This document shows, piece after piece, positions 7,518-21,600 of a stretch of 64,000 nucleotides of DNA. Where the stretch lies: the NCBI RefSeq assembly GCF_007785775.2, contig NZ_VNIK02000005.1:152736-216735 (forward strand). Reading direction: 5' to 3'. The notes beneath the pieces were generated by a model. It had not been told where the DNA came from. It was given only the letters and a program-made list of their open reading frames with translations, and did no database searches. Positions within the stretch are counted from its first letter, which is position 1, and every line of letters begins with the position of its first letter. Source of the DNA: Flagellimonas hadalis (GTDB lineage: Bacteria; Bacteroidota; Bacteroidia; Flavobacteriales; Flavobacteriaceae). The position numbers were made by a program, and so were the translations under genes.

Positions 7518-9596
7518 ATGCACACCAAAAAACCTCTACTACTACTTACATCCATCTTGCTACTTGTCTTTTCCGGAATGCGCGGACAGGAAGAGGACCC
7601 TTTTGTACCCTACAACGTCCCTTCCCAGAACCTTTTGAAATTCAATAGGTTCTTGATAAACCCAACGTTTTCCACCGTTCGAGAGGACAAGTCCTATATC
7701 AATTTGTTTCACAGAAACCAATCGGTATCTTTTGATGACAACAATCAGGTCTATTTCTTGAGCTATAGTGGTAGAGTTAGCGATAGAAGTGGTGTGGGTC
7801 TGAGCTTGTTCACCAACCGTGAAGGGCTATTCAACAACTTTGGTGTACATGCCAACTACGCTTATGGTGTGCGCTTGGGGCTCAAGAGTTCCTTTACCTT
7901 TGGGGCCAATATAAGCTACTATCAAAGTGCTTTCAACCAGGATAGGGCAAACTCCATAGAGGACGATCCCTTTTTGAACACGTTGGAAAGTAGCTCTTTG
8001 GTAAGTTTCCAACCCGGTTTCAACTTTTCCGTTGGTCGGTTTGATATTGGTGGTTTTGCAGAAAATCTATTCGATTATAACCTGAAAACCAGTGAATCCG
8101 TCACCGAATTCAACGAAAAAACATACTCCGGACACCTACAATATACCCATCCGTTTGAAAACGGTAGGGGTATCATGGAGAGCGCCCGTTTAATGCCCTT
8201 GGCAAGAGTGCGAAAAGTGGGGGAAAATAATCTCACACTGGGAGGAAACCTGATTCTCGATTTGCCAAAATTGGGTTGGTTACAAGCAGGTTATGACGAC
8301 TTCTATGGAGCATCTGCAGGACTTGGTTTCAACCTGACCAAAAACATTTCGCTCGGATATACCGTTGAAAAGGGACTTTCCAACGAATTTGAAAACTTTG
8401 GGGTCACCCACGAAATTTCCTTGGCCTATTCCTTTACGCCCAACCTTACCGAAGACCGGGTCATGTTGGAAAAAGAGAACGAATCCCTTGTGGAAAACGA
8501 AAATGTGCCACAGGATAGCCTGAACCTTACCGAAAAGGACTTTGAAATTGCCGAGCTCAAGGAAAAACTGGCCGAAAACGATGCCATCCTTGATGAGCTC
8601 TTGATGCGCCAAGACTCCATCGAGACCAATAGAAGGCAAGACTTGGAAAGAAGGTTCGAGACTGTGATGAAAATGGTGAAACGGGAGACCAACGGCCAAA
8701 ACCCCGCCCTTGAGGAAAAGGCAAAGCAGCTTTACTTTAACAATATGGACACTGCGGATATTGTGTCCAGAAAGACGCAGCCCCTTTCCAACCATGGCCT
8801 GACCAATACAACAGCGGCCAAAAAGGTCATCCGTTTGAACGACAAGAAGGACGATCCACAATCCGCTGTGGTGGCAAATTCACCGGTAAAACAAGATAAT
8901 ATCAACCGAGCCGTAGCCAGCAACGGCAAAAGGGCGCGTTTCAAATCGCACAGTGTTCCCAATGTACAAAGCGGACACTACCTGATTGCCAATGTGTTCA
9001 GGGATTCCGAAAATGTCAGTGCGTTCATTGAAGAACTGCGCGCTCAGGGTATTGAGGCCAACTATTTTGAAAACCCAAAGAACGGGCTCAACTACGTCTA
9101 CATCGGCGATTTTGAGAACAAGACCGAAGCATTGGATGCCTATAGAACCAAAATGAACGGAGCCTACGGTGGCGATGCCTGGATCATGAACGTCAACGGA
9201 GGAGATTCCACCATTGGTGGCTATACCGCCGTGGAAAATGGACAAAATTCCAAGTATGGAAACAGTGTACTACATAAAAACCTGGCCAACAAAGGGACCA
9301 AAGTGGCTTCTGGGGTTTCATACAGTTCAGACGCCATAGATGGGCTTCCTTCCGGCTTTTACATCATTGCCAATGTCTTTGAAACTTCATCAAGCGCAAC
9401 GCAATTTGTAAAAGAGCTGAATGCAAAGGGGCTGAATGCCAGTTACTTCATCAACCCAAATGACAAGTTGAGATACGTGTACCTTAAAAAGCACGAAACC
9501 TGGGGCAATGCACTTACCTCTTATTATACAAAGCTGAACGCTTCGTATGATGATGAGATGTGGATCTTGAGAATTAAACCTAACCGAACCGTATAG
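7518..9596 (+). CDS. sprD: PorP/SprF-like outer-membrane protein fused to two SPOR-like repeats (SprD-like)
   Basis: This 692-residue protein has three parts. A signal peptide (about 1-23, ending SGMRGQ) leads into a PorP/SprF-type beta-barrel (about 30-310) that includes NRFLINPTFSTV and a run of alternating beta strands. A charged coiled coil follows (about 318-400; KDFEIAELKEKLAENDAILDE is within it). The C-terminus carries two repeats of about 80 residues (about 482-560 and 607-690), SGHYLIANVFRDSENVSAF and SGFYIIANVFETSSSATQF, whose fold pattern resembles SPOR domains, which bind denuded peptidoglycan glycans. The gene sits between the sprC-like and sprB-like genes with 6- and 9-bp gaps. 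I infer that it links a T9SS substrate-docking barrel to the cell wall. The SPOR assignment comes from pattern reading only. Confidence 0.75.
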   Translation: MHTKKPLLLLTSILLLVFSGMRGQEEDPFVPYNVPSQNLLKFNRFLINPTFSTVREDKSYINLFHRNQSVSFDDNNQVYFLSYSGRVSDRSGVGLSLFTNREGLFNNFGVHANYAYGVRLGLKSSFTFGANISYYQSAFNQDRANSIEDDPFLNTLESSSLVSFQPGFNFSVGRFDIGGFAENLFDYNLKTSESVTEFNEKTYSGHLQYTHPFENGRGIMESARLMPLARVRKVGENNLTLGGNLILDLPKLGWLQAGYDDFYGASAGLGFNLTKNISLGYTVEKGLSNEFENFGVTHEISLAYSFTPNLTEDRVMLEKENESLVENENVPQDSLNLTEKDFEIAELKEKLAENDAILDELLMRQDSIETNRRQDLERRFETVMKMVKRETNGQNPALEEKAKQLYFNNMDTADIVSRKTQPLSNHGLTNTTAAKKVIRLNDKKDDPQSAVVANSPVKQDNINRAVASNGKRARFKSHSVPNVQSGHYLIANVFRDSENVSAFIEELRAQGIEANYFENPKNGLNYVYIGDFENKTEALDAYRTKMNGAYGGDAWIMNVNGGDSTIGGYTAVENGQNSKYGNSVLHKNLANKGTKVASGVSYSSDAIDGLPSGFYIIANVFETSSSATQFVKELNAKGLNASYFINPNDKLRYVYLKKHETWGNALTSYYTKLNASYDDEMWILRIKPNRTV

Positions 9597-9605
9597 ACCA
9601 AACAT

Positions 9606-12600
9606 ATGGTAAAACTTCTACTCAAATGGTGCTTTGTCACCTCTGTCTTGCTATGCTCATTTTCCGGTATCTCACAGGTTAAAAACAACTTCGATGTCCG
9701 TTACGAAAACAGGATCAAGGGAGACCTTACCTTTATCGCGAACAACATCGTCAACCGAGACACCAACGGCACAGATCCCGAAGACCCCTATAACACAACA
9801 GGTTCAAGCTCATCATATAATGATGACCTCAACATGCAATATATCGACATTGATGGGGATGCTTCGACATTCAGTTCGAGCAGTGCCACCTTGTCCATTC
9901 CCGACCCGACTTGTTCCAGGATACGCTATGCCGGTCTGTATTGGTCGGCAGTATATACGAGCAGTGCCCGTAGTGATTTCAACCAAGTAAAATTCAGGGT
10001 GCCAGGTGGGTCTTATCTGGACTTGACCGCTGATGAAATTCTCTTTGATGGCTACAATGATTCCGATTTTGGCTATTACGCCCCCTATGCCTGCTATAAA
10101 GATGTGACCTCCATACTTGCGGGGCTTGCCAATCCCGATGGTGACTACTTTGTGGCCAATGTAAGGGCCAGTTCCGGAAGTTCCATTCAAGGAGGTGTCT
10201 CTGGGGGATGGTCGTTGGTCGTGGTCTATGAAAACCCGACCCTTCCCGGTAAATTCATCACCACTTTTGATGGATATGCAGGTATCAAATCCGGAGAAAC
10301 CGTTGATATCCCTGTTAGTGGTTTCACCACCTTGCCCGCACCTTTTCCGGTAAGGGCCAAATTAGGCGTGGCAACATTGGAAGGGGACAACAGAATTACT
10401 GGGGACCAATTGGCCATTAGGGCAGATAGTAACGCTTCATTCACCACGTTGTCCAACACGGCCAATCCCGCCACAAATTTCTTTAACAGTAACATTACCA
10501 TTGAAGGCACTATCATCAACACTCGTAACCCAAATAGTGTCAACACATTAGGATGGGACGTTGACCTCTTTACCATACCCAACCCCAACCAAGCCGTCAT
10601 TCCGAATGGAGAGACCGGGGCCACTCTGAGGGCCTCTTCTACCCAAGATAAATACGATATCTTCTTCACCTCGATGGATGTGGAGATCATTGAACCAAAG
10701 ATCAACCTTGCCAAAACGGTAGAGGATATTGCTGGAAACGATATTACCGGGCAGGGTGTCCACCTTGGACAATACCTCGATTACGTGCTTTCCTTTGAGA
10801 ATGTGGGGAACGATGACGCCATAAACTATACCATTAGGGACGTACTGCCCATCAACGTTACCTTGGATGAAAGCAGCATTGTGATGCCGACCGGTGCCAC
10901 CTACACCTTTGATCCTGCCACAAGAACGGTAATTTTTAGCATCCCGGACAACCTTGTTGAAGAAGGGGACCCCTTAGCTGTGATCCGGATGCGGGTTCGG
11001 GTGGCGGAAAACTGTTTTGACTTTATCGATGCCTGTACGGACATCATCCAAAACCTCGCCTATTCCACCTACCAGGGAGAGATCAATACAGCGCCGATTA
11101 CGGATGACCCCAGTGTCTATGACTTTGATGGTTGCGGCTTTGGATCTCCAGGGGCCACCAACTTTTTGTTGGACGACCTCAGCGCCTGTAACTTCAGCCG
11201 AACCGTACAGCTTTGTGGGGAAAATGTGCTTTTGGATGCCGGGGACAATTTTGACAATTATATCTGGTACAGGGATGTGAACGGAAACGGCCAAATAGAC
11301 GTGGGCGTTGATACCGTCATCACCGATGCCGATTCTGATAACGACCCGAGCACCATGTTGGTGACCGAAGTGGGAACGTATATCGTTGACAAACAGGTGG
11401 CCGACCCTTGTAAGGATTTTGAGGAAACCATCGTAGTGGAACTGTTCGGGGCTACCCAGAGCAACCCCATTACTGCACTGATCAACGATACATCCAATTC
11501 CATAGACGGCGACATCCTTATCTGTCCCAATGACGGTAGTGAACTGCCTGAAATCTTCCTGTGCGGACTGAACGACACCGAACTCATCCAAGTGAACATA
11601 CCCGATGCGCAGAGCATCGTTTGGGAACAATTGGACGAGACCAGCTGTGGTGCCGCAGTCGATGGGTGCGCCAACACAAATGCCACCTGTACCTGGAACA
11701 ACGTGGATACCGGGAACGACTTCCTGGCCTCCAATGCCGGACAATACCGTTTGGTCATCAATTACCAAAATGGTTGTTTCAGCAGGTTCTATTTCAACAT
11801 CTATAAAAACCCGCTCAACCCGCAGTACACTTCCAGGGACATCATTTGCGATACTGAAGGAAACATTACGGTGACCAATATGCCCTTAAACTATGAGTAC
11901 CAATTGGTAAATCAGACCACGGGCACTATTTTGGTTCCTTACCAATCCAACCCAAGCTTTGATATTGCCAACAATGGTGCCTACAGGGTGGAAATGAGAC
12001 AGCAAGGCGTGACCGATGGTTGTGTCTTTGTGCTGGACAATATCGGGATCTTGGAAAGGGACTTTCAAGTGGAGGTCACCACAGAGGATACGGACTGTAA
12101 TGGATTGGGCGAAATTGCCATCTCCATTCTCAATGTAGAGCCACAGTACTATTATTCCATCTCCCAAGGAGGGGTGGAAGTGGACGATTTTGGTCCATCC
12201 ACGGACAACAACTATACCTTTGAAAACCTCAATGCCGGAGTATATGACGTTGCCATTTCAACAGATGATGGTTGCGTTTACACAGAGCAGGTGACCATAA
12301 ACGACGTGACCGACCTGGATGTAAATGCCCTGACCACAAAAAACATTGATTGTACCGATGGAATAATTACGGTGACCGCTACGGGAGGGTTTCCAAACCC
12401 AGATTATTCCTATGCCATTTGGAGTTATAACGGAACCGACCTTTATACGGACGTAGCCGATATTCCTGCAAGTGCTTTTCAGGTAACCAACGAATTTTAC
12501 TTTACCAATGGCCAAGAAGGAGTTTATGAATTTGTAGTGATCGACGGTAACAACTGTCCTGCATTCTCCAATGCGGCAACCATCGAAGTTGCCCCTGCCG

Positions 12601-15600
12601 TTGCCTATACCACATCCCTTACCGATGAGACTTGCTTTGGTTCGAACAACGGTTCGTTTTCAGTACAGGTCACCAGTTCAAACGGCTACAGCCTGTCCTT
12701 CACCCTCACGCACCCCGACACTTCTACCACAACAAATACCTCCGGAACATTTACGGGGTTGTCACAAGGGGACTATTCATTGACAATCACACAGACCTCC
12801 GGGGCCGATTCCTGCGATTTTGAAGAAACCTTCACCATAAATGGTCCCACTGAAATTAGTGCAGAAGTTGAGCTGTACCAGCCCTACACCTGTTTGCAAC
12901 TTGGTGCGGTCAGGGCGTTCAATGTCCAGGGAGGAACCGCCCCCTACCAATACAGTATTGATGGCGTGACCTTTGTTCCGGACAGTGCCACCTTGGGTGA
13001 GGAAATCTTTTCCAACCTTACCGATGGAACCTACACGGTGACCATAAGGGATGACAACGGATGTACCTTTGTTACGGATCCTGTGACCATAGCGCCGCTA
13101 GATCCTCCAACAGACATCAACTTTACGTCCACAGACCCCAATTGTCCATCCTTTACTTCGGATGTCACCTTGAGTGTTACGGGCGGAACTCCAAACTTTG
13201 TATATGAGATCATCGCTCCCGCAGGAAGCGTGGTGAACAATGGAAACAATGCCACCTTTGCCGGTTTGGCCCCCGACACCTATTTGTTCCGGGTAACGGA
13301 CAGTACTGGGTGCGTCTATGAGGAAACCTATACCATTGCCCCTGTTTCTGAAATTTCAGTGAGCGGACAACTCATCCGAAACATTACTTGTATTGGTGAA
13401 GAAGATGGTGAAATCAGATACATCGTAAGCAATTTCAACACCGATTACAACTATACCGTAACAGGTCCTGATACGTTCTCTGGAACGGCACAGACCAATG
13501 GCACCATTCCGTTCACAGGTTTGGCCGAGGGAACATACACCATTACGGTGACCGACAACCTTACCAACTGTACCGATACGGCCTCTGTTACCGTTGCGGC
13601 ACCACCAGCTGCCATTACAGCTCCCGCTACAGTGACCCAACCAACCTGTCTTGCCGATGGTTCAGTGACCATCGCGGCTTCGGGCGGATGGGGAAGTTAT
13701 ACCTATGAAATTACTGCTGGGCCAGTGGGATACACCCTTCCAGCAGCACAGAACAACGGCCTGTTCTCCAACTTGGATATTGCGGGAGATTATGACTATG
13801 CCGTGACCGATGCCAATGGATGCGAGTTCACGGGTAGCTTCACATTGATCGAGGCCGTTGCCCCAGAATTGGAAATCGTTCCCAACGATATTTGTTATGA
13901 CGATGCCACAGGGTTGACCCTGACCGCCAATGTAATTGCAGGCGGTGATGGAAATTACGAATACAGCCTGAATGGCGGTCCCTTCGTGTCCAGCAATGTG
14001 TTCACCGGTCTAGGGCCAGGTTCCCATACCATCAATGTAAGGGATGGTAACGACTGTACAGATTCGGCCTCCATTACCATTGACCCTGAACTCAGTGTGG
14101 TCGCTTCTGCACCCAACATTACGGCTTGTGCCACCGATACCGACATTACCATTTCTGCCGCTGGTGGGGACGGCAACTATGTCTATGCCGTTGTTGCTGA
14201 TGGAGTAACTCCCGGAGCGGGTGATTTCTCCACCACCAACCCTGTTACCGTTACCGGTGCGGGCAATTATGATGTTTATGTAAGGGACAATGGAGGCGCT
14301 TCCGGATTTTGTGAGGCTGTTTACGAGATCACTATTGTACAAGACCCCGCATTGGCCATCACGCCCAACGTCACCGACGTAACGTGTTTTGGCGGTTCTG
14401 ATGGAAGCATCACTCTGACGGCAATGGGAGGTGAGGCTCCTTATGTTTACAGCATCGACAATGGGGCAACCTATCAGCCTTTGAACACCTTTGTGAACCT
14501 ATCGGCCGGAACTTATGACATCAGCATAAGGGATGCCAACAACTGTGTCGCGTCATCACAGGTTACCATTGCGCAGCCCGACGAAATCATTGCCGAGGCG
14601 ACCATTACACAAGATTATACCTGTAACCAACTGGGAGAGATCACCGTGGGTAGCATTACCCCAACTTCCGGTGGTTCAGGAGATTACCAATACAGCATCA
14701 ATGGTGGGGCTTGGACCCCATCAACTACGGGAGGAGCTGTTTTCACCGACTTGATGGATGGTACCTATAGCATTCGTGTCCGTGATGCCAATCAAATCGA
14801 TTGTTCCATCACCTTGCCGAATGTCATCATTCCGCCGCTGCCGGTAGAACCCACATTGTCAACTACTTTTGTTTACAATTGTGATGGAACGGCCGATCTT
14901 ACCGTACTTCCCAACGACCCGGGATACACCTATTCATTGGATGGGTCAACCCCGCAGTCCGGCAACCTATTTGCGGACGTTGCTCCTGGACTTCATACCA
15001 TTGAGGTCAACTATGGAAGCGATTGTACCGTTCAAACCACAGTAAACATTGAGGCCGGACATGTCTTCGATGCTGCCATCACCACACATACGGATATCAG
15101 TTGTTTTGGTGCCGCAGATGGTTCCATCACTTTTGAAGTTGAAAACTTTGATTCGGGAACTGGATTTACTTATCAAGTGAACGGTGGAACCGTTTCAGCG
15201 CCCCAAACCACCAGTCCAATTACCATTTCAGGACTTACAGCGGGTGATTACGAAATTGTCCTCGTTGATCTACGAGATCCTGCTTGTTCCGTTACATTGA
15301 ACCAAACACTGACACAACCTGATGCAATCGATGTTACAGCATCGGTGACCACAGAGCTTACCTGTACCAACGGTGGCGGTGTCATAACCGCAACTGCAAC
15401 TGGCGGAACCCCTGCATATCAATACCAATTGGAAGACACTGTTGGTGGCGTGATCGTTGCCTATCAATCTTCTGGTATGTTCTCTGGACTTCCTGCTGGC
15501 GATTATGTCGTAAGGGCAAGGGACATCAATCTTTGTGAGGATGTTACAACGACCTTGACCATAACTCCTCCGGCCGATATCGACTTTGAAACAATTCCAA

Positions 15601-18600
15601 CGGCTTGCTATAGTGGCAACAACGACGGAAGCATCGTGGTGAACGTGACCGATGGCAATGGCAACTACCAATTCAGCCTGAACGGTGGCGCATGGATGAC
15701 CCCAACACCAACAAGTGGAACAACATATACTTTTGGAAATCTGGCCGCTGGAAGCTATACCATCAATGTGAGGGACGGGTATGGTTGTACAGGTGTTGTG
15801 GAAACCGTTACCATAAACCCTGCTTTGACCGCATCAGCTTTCCTAAATAGCGATTTGACCTGTTTGGACGATGCTGAAATTACCATAAGTGCCTCTGGAG
15901 GTTCCGGAACCTATACCTATGAATGGTCCAATGATGGCGGAGCTACATATAACGCTACTGGATTTACCGGAAACGTGTTCAACACCGACACCGATGGAAC
16001 CTACATGTTCCGTGTGACGGATACCACAGCCCCAACGGCATGTATCGCTACCACAAATGCAATCATAGTGACACCGGCCACACCTCCGGTCATCACCGGT
16101 GTTACACCGACAGATATTCTTTGTTTTGGAGAAATTACAGGAGCTTTGGATGTCGTGATCGACACCTCTGTGGGTGTTCCTCCCTATACCATCAACGTTT
16201 TTGAAACCATTACCGCTACCGATTATGGTTCACAGACCACAGGACTTCCTGCCGGTTCGTATGAGGTGACCGTTACCGACAGCAAGGGGTGTGAATCCAA
16301 TCCATTCCCTGTTGTTATCGCTCAACCTGATGCCATTACCTATACCACTACAAACGATCCTATTACCTGTGATGATGTGTCTGGAGTTACCAATCCTGGT
16401 TCCATCACTGTTTCGGGAGTTTCTGGAGGTACTGCGGAATACACTTTTATTCTGACTGCCAATAATGGGCTTGCACCACAAACCTATACCACCACTTCCG
16501 GGGCCAGGGACCATACCTTTACCGTTTTGGAATTTGGTATCTATCAAGTTGATGTGGTGGATGCCAACGGATGTACCTCCTATACTACAGAGATCATTGC
16601 ATCTCCGCCAGATGACCTTGATATTGACGTAAGCACGGCCACTGTTGATTGTACTTCTGGAGGAACCGCCATCGTTTCCGTAAGTACTGCTGTGGGCAGT
16701 GGCAATTATCAATTTGCCATTCTGGAGACCTATTCAGCGCCGTATTCCTCTAGTTATGTGGGGCCAGATACCCCTGGAGGTAGCACCGCAACCTTTAACA
16801 ATCTAACCCCGGGCATTACCTATACTTTCGTGGTGTTTGACAATGTGACCAACTGCTATTACTTTGAAGAGGCGGCGGCCCCCATCAACACACCTTCTTT
16901 GATGACGGCTACCTTGGATGCCGTGAACAACGTAAGCTGTACGGGAATGGACGATGGGAACATCTCGTTCACCTTTACAGGCTTTGATGCCTTGGCAACT
17001 GGTGTCACCTATGAAATTTTCAACAGACAGTCCAATGTTTCAACAGGCTTTTCAGCAACGGAATCGGTAAATCCACCCTCTTCTGTATCTGTGACCAATG
17101 TAGGCGTTCTTCCTCCAGGTGAGTATTATTTGTTGCTTACCGAAGTAGGTGGTCCCAACAACGGTTGTTCCGTAAACGGAGGGGAATTTACCATTCGCCA
17201 ATCTGCCAATCCATTGGATTTGGATGTGGCAAGCCCACAGAACGATAACTGTAACCCCAATGCAGGTATCATCACAGCCACTGGAAGATATGGTACCGCT
17301 CCTTATGAGTACCAATATATATTGGCCTCTTCAGGTATAGTGCCAACAGCGGCATCTGCTGGCTGGACCAGCAGTACTTCTGCCAATGTGGAAGGAGGCG
17401 ATTACATCGTCTATATAATGGATGCTTATGGTTGTATCACCCAAAAACCCATTACGGTCGCGGAAGACCCAAGCCCAGATATTTCGGTAGTTATTATCGA
17501 TGAATGTGTGGAAGAAGGCCAGTTCCAAGTATTGATTACATTGGAGAACCCCTTAGTGGCGATGTCCCCATTCCAAATAAGTTTGAATGGGTCTGCATAT
17601 CAGAACTTTACGTTCAATGGAAGCAATCAATACACCATTTCCGGTCTTAGTTCCGGAACGGGTCAGACCGTATCTGTCAGGGACTTGAACGGCTGTATCG
17701 ATACTGAAACCTTTGCTATTTATCCTCCGCTTGAATTCAATGTGATCCAAACCGTTGCCTTGGATTGTGAGCCTGGTACTGCCGCTTACGGAGAATTTGA
17801 AATCGAAGTGCTTTCAGGCTCAGGAAACTACGAATACGAAATCAATGGTCCAGACCCATACGACGAAACAAGAACCGCTTTGGTGCTCGATGCATCCAAT
17901 AAATTCACATGGGCCGGAGCCGGGGCCGCTGGTAGCTATGTAGTGATGGTTTATGATATTGGCACTACTACTCCAAATTGCTTCAAAACAATCACGGTGG
18001 ATGTTCCCGATGCGCCACAGCCTTCATTTACATCAACGTTTACGGATGTTACCTGTAACGGTGCCGATGATGGAACCATTTCTGTGAGTGCGGTGGACAA
18101 TGGAATAGGCCCTTATTCCTTTGAGATCATTGCCGCTTCCGGTGGATCTGCGAGTTTGCCCATTTTGCCCACATCAAGTACGAACACCACGGCGAACTTT
18201 ACAGGACTTGAAGGTTCTGCCGCTGGAATTACATACACCATAGAGGTCACTGCAGCAAACGGATGTACCCACATCGAAACGCAAATGATCACCGAGCCAG
18301 ATGCTATAGTGGTTCCTGTTGTCGATGTCGTGGATTTTGCCTGCGTTGCCGGAAACAATATGAACAATGCCACCGTTACCGTGGACACCGGTTCCATTAC
18401 CGGCGGCAGCGGAAACTATGTACGCTATGAGTTCCGTGACAATGTAGGCGGCACTGTCCTACAAAATGGTCCCAACAATGTCTATATAGAAACCGATACG
18501 AACGGCAGGGACATACGGGTGTATGTCTATGACGAAAATGGTTGTTCCGGATATATGGACATCATAGTGGCTCCATTCGATGAGATCACCGATGCTGTGG

Positions 18601-21600
18601 CCGCTATCACCAACCCATTGAGCTGTACCCCAGGGATGGATGGTGAAATCACCATTACCGTTACCTCAACGGCCGGGGATCCGTCCCGTTTTGAATACAG
18701 TATCGACAATGGTACCTCATGGCAATCCTCCAATGTGTTTGGCGGCCTGGATGCCGGCACCTACAATTTCTTGGTACGCCATATCGATACCGGTTGTACG
18801 GTAGCAACGTCCGAAACCATCACCGACCCCAACACCTTCACTATTGATGTGGATGTGGTGAGCAATGTGGTCTGCTATGGAACCGCTAGCGGAGAAGTGA
18901 CCTTTGAACTCTTGGATGCTACCTACGCTGGAGGGTTCAACTGGACCATTTACAATACAAACGGAACGCCGGTGAACACGGCAGATGATATCTTCGTGAC
19001 CAGTGGTACCTCAGCTACTACCGGACCTACAGCTCCTATCGCCCTGCCAGCCGGAAGCTACTTGGTGGAAATTTCCCAAGATGCCTTCCCTGGATGTTCA
19101 AATGTGGAGACCTTCACCATTGCAGGGCCCTCTGCGGCCATTTCTGCCGATGTTTTGGTGACCGATATTACCTGTGATCCCGGAAACGATGGTGTCATCG
19201 AAATCTTTAATGTACAAGGTGGATGGGGCGGATATGCTTACTATGTGAGCACTACACCAAACCCTGACCCCAACAACATAGCCAATTATGTGTCCACCCG
19301 AAGGTTTGAAAACTTGGTGGCTGGCACCTATGAAGTCTGGGTCATCGATCAATACGGTTGTGCTTTGCGATTGTCCGATGTACCCTTGGCCGACCCGCTG
19401 CCCATTCAGGCTGCTCTACAGGTCAACAATGAAAACTGTACCGACCTACAAGGCGAAATTGAAGTGGTGGGCATTCCTGCGACCGATCCTGTATCCGGTG
19501 GTCAAGGAAGCAACTATATGTATCAATTGGTCAGAAACGGGGTCGATGTAGGTTCACCACAAACGAGCACCATTTTCTCCAATCTGGGCGCAGGTTCTTA
19601 CGAGGTGGAAATCCTAGATCAGTGGGGATGTGATGCCACTGTCGGGCCTGTGGTCTTGAACCCGGCCATGAGTGCCACTGCGGCCGTAGTGAAACCCATC
19701 GATTGTTCCCCCGACCCGGGAGGACATATCACCGTAACCGTAACAGGTGGTTCCACCAATTTGGAATACAGCGTTACCTTCCCTATTTCGGGAACCGTGG
19801 TGACCAATAACGATGGTATTTTCACCAACCTGACCGAGGCGGGCGAATATGTATTCGTCATCACTGATTTGGCCACTACGACCCCATGTACCTACACGGT
19901 TACCCAAGAGTTGGATGCGCCTGTGGATCCCATCTTGTTGGATGCGACCATTCAACATGTGAGCTGTTTTGGAGGAAGTGATGGAAGTATTTCGGCCGTC
20001 ATTGACCCCGCAACTGCCGTGAATCCGATCTATCGATATGAATTGATCGGTTTGTTCGGCGCTCCAAGCAGACCGCTTCAGGACCATCCGCTTTTCGAAA
20101 ACCTACCTGCTGGGCAATATGAAGTACGCGTGGTTTCCGATAGAGGTTGTGAAGTCACCAAACCAGAGACCGTTACAGAGCCAGCCGAATTGACGGCTTC
20201 TGCATCAGCTCCTGATTTTGTCTGTACAGCCAATAATGTGGATGAGACCACCATAACCGTTACCGCAACTGGTGGTACTGCGCCTTATTTCTATAGTTTT
20301 GATGGCAATGGTTTCTCCTCAAATGCTACCTATGCTGTTGAGGACAACGGTACCGTTCAGACCATCAACTATATGGTAAGGGATGCCAATGGTTGTGAAT
20401 ATGCTGACAGTATTGTGATACAACCCATCAACACGTTTACGGTCACTGTTTCCCAAACCACGGCCATCAGCTGTGTGGATGCCGAAGAAGTGCTGTTGAC
20501 CGTTGCCGATAATGGTGATCCAACCAATACCTATACGTTTACATTACTGCCCGTAGGAAATCCGTATGGGTCGGCTCCGACCATCTTGAGCAATACCTCT
20601 GCAAGCTTCCTATTGACCCATCCTGGAACCTATACCTTCAGGATCACGGACGATGCGACAGGTTGTTATGTGGATACCACTCCCTATGTCATCGCACCAT
20701 ACGACACTATTGATGTCGTGGCCGTGGCCACAGCCCCTGCCGTCTGTTTTGATGATGCCGGAACCCTTGAAATTAATGTGAGCGGATATGTAGGGGCATA
20801 CAATTATGAGGTGTTCCGTGCAGATGGCACAACAACTGGGGTAACCGGAAGTGGCCATACGAACACAAACCCATTTGAGATTCCTGATCCAACTTCGGCT
20901 TTGGTTGGTGGTAATTACCGTGTTGAAGTTGAAGCTACAGAAGCTCCTTACTGTACGGCTATATCTGGTTCTGTGACCATTGAATCACCGAGCGCGGAGT
21001 TGGAGGTTGTTCCCCAGCAAGTGGCCAGCGTTACCTGTACCAATGACCAAGGGGAGATCCTCATTGCTCCAACGGGAGGCTATGCTCCTTATGACATCAT
21101 ATTGACAAACAATACCACTACCCAAACCTACACCATGAACGATGTGCCCAGTTACATTTTCACTGGCCTATCAGCAGGTGCATACGAAGTAAGGGTGATC
21201 GATAGCCAGGGTTGTGAGATCGTGGACAATTCATTGACATTGATGGAACCAGACCCAATAACAGCTACCATAGATGTCGCTCCGATAGACCTAATGTGCT
21301 ACGGGGACAACAGTGGTTCCGTTTGGGTATCCTCTGTTTCCGGTGGTGAAGGTGTGTACCAGTATCAATTGAACATCTACGAAGATGACACTCCAGGGGC
21401 CAGCATTGAATTCACTTCTGGTACCCAAGGAAGCAATACGTTCAACGGATTGGGTGCTGGAACCTACAGCATCACCGTTACCGATGGATGGAACTGTGGT
21501 GTGGAAACACCAAGAGTGACCATCAACGAACCTACAGAAGTAATGGCCTCCTTGGTGCAAGTAAGTGGAATGACCTGTATCGATGATGCAGAGATTCTAT

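Noticed and set aside
10974..11768. 264-codon open frame on the minus strand inside the giant adhesin gene
   Set aside because: It is an antisense shadow of a gene with a secreted-protein signal and full domain plan; many similar antisense frames occur throughout this gene and none has a recognisable product.
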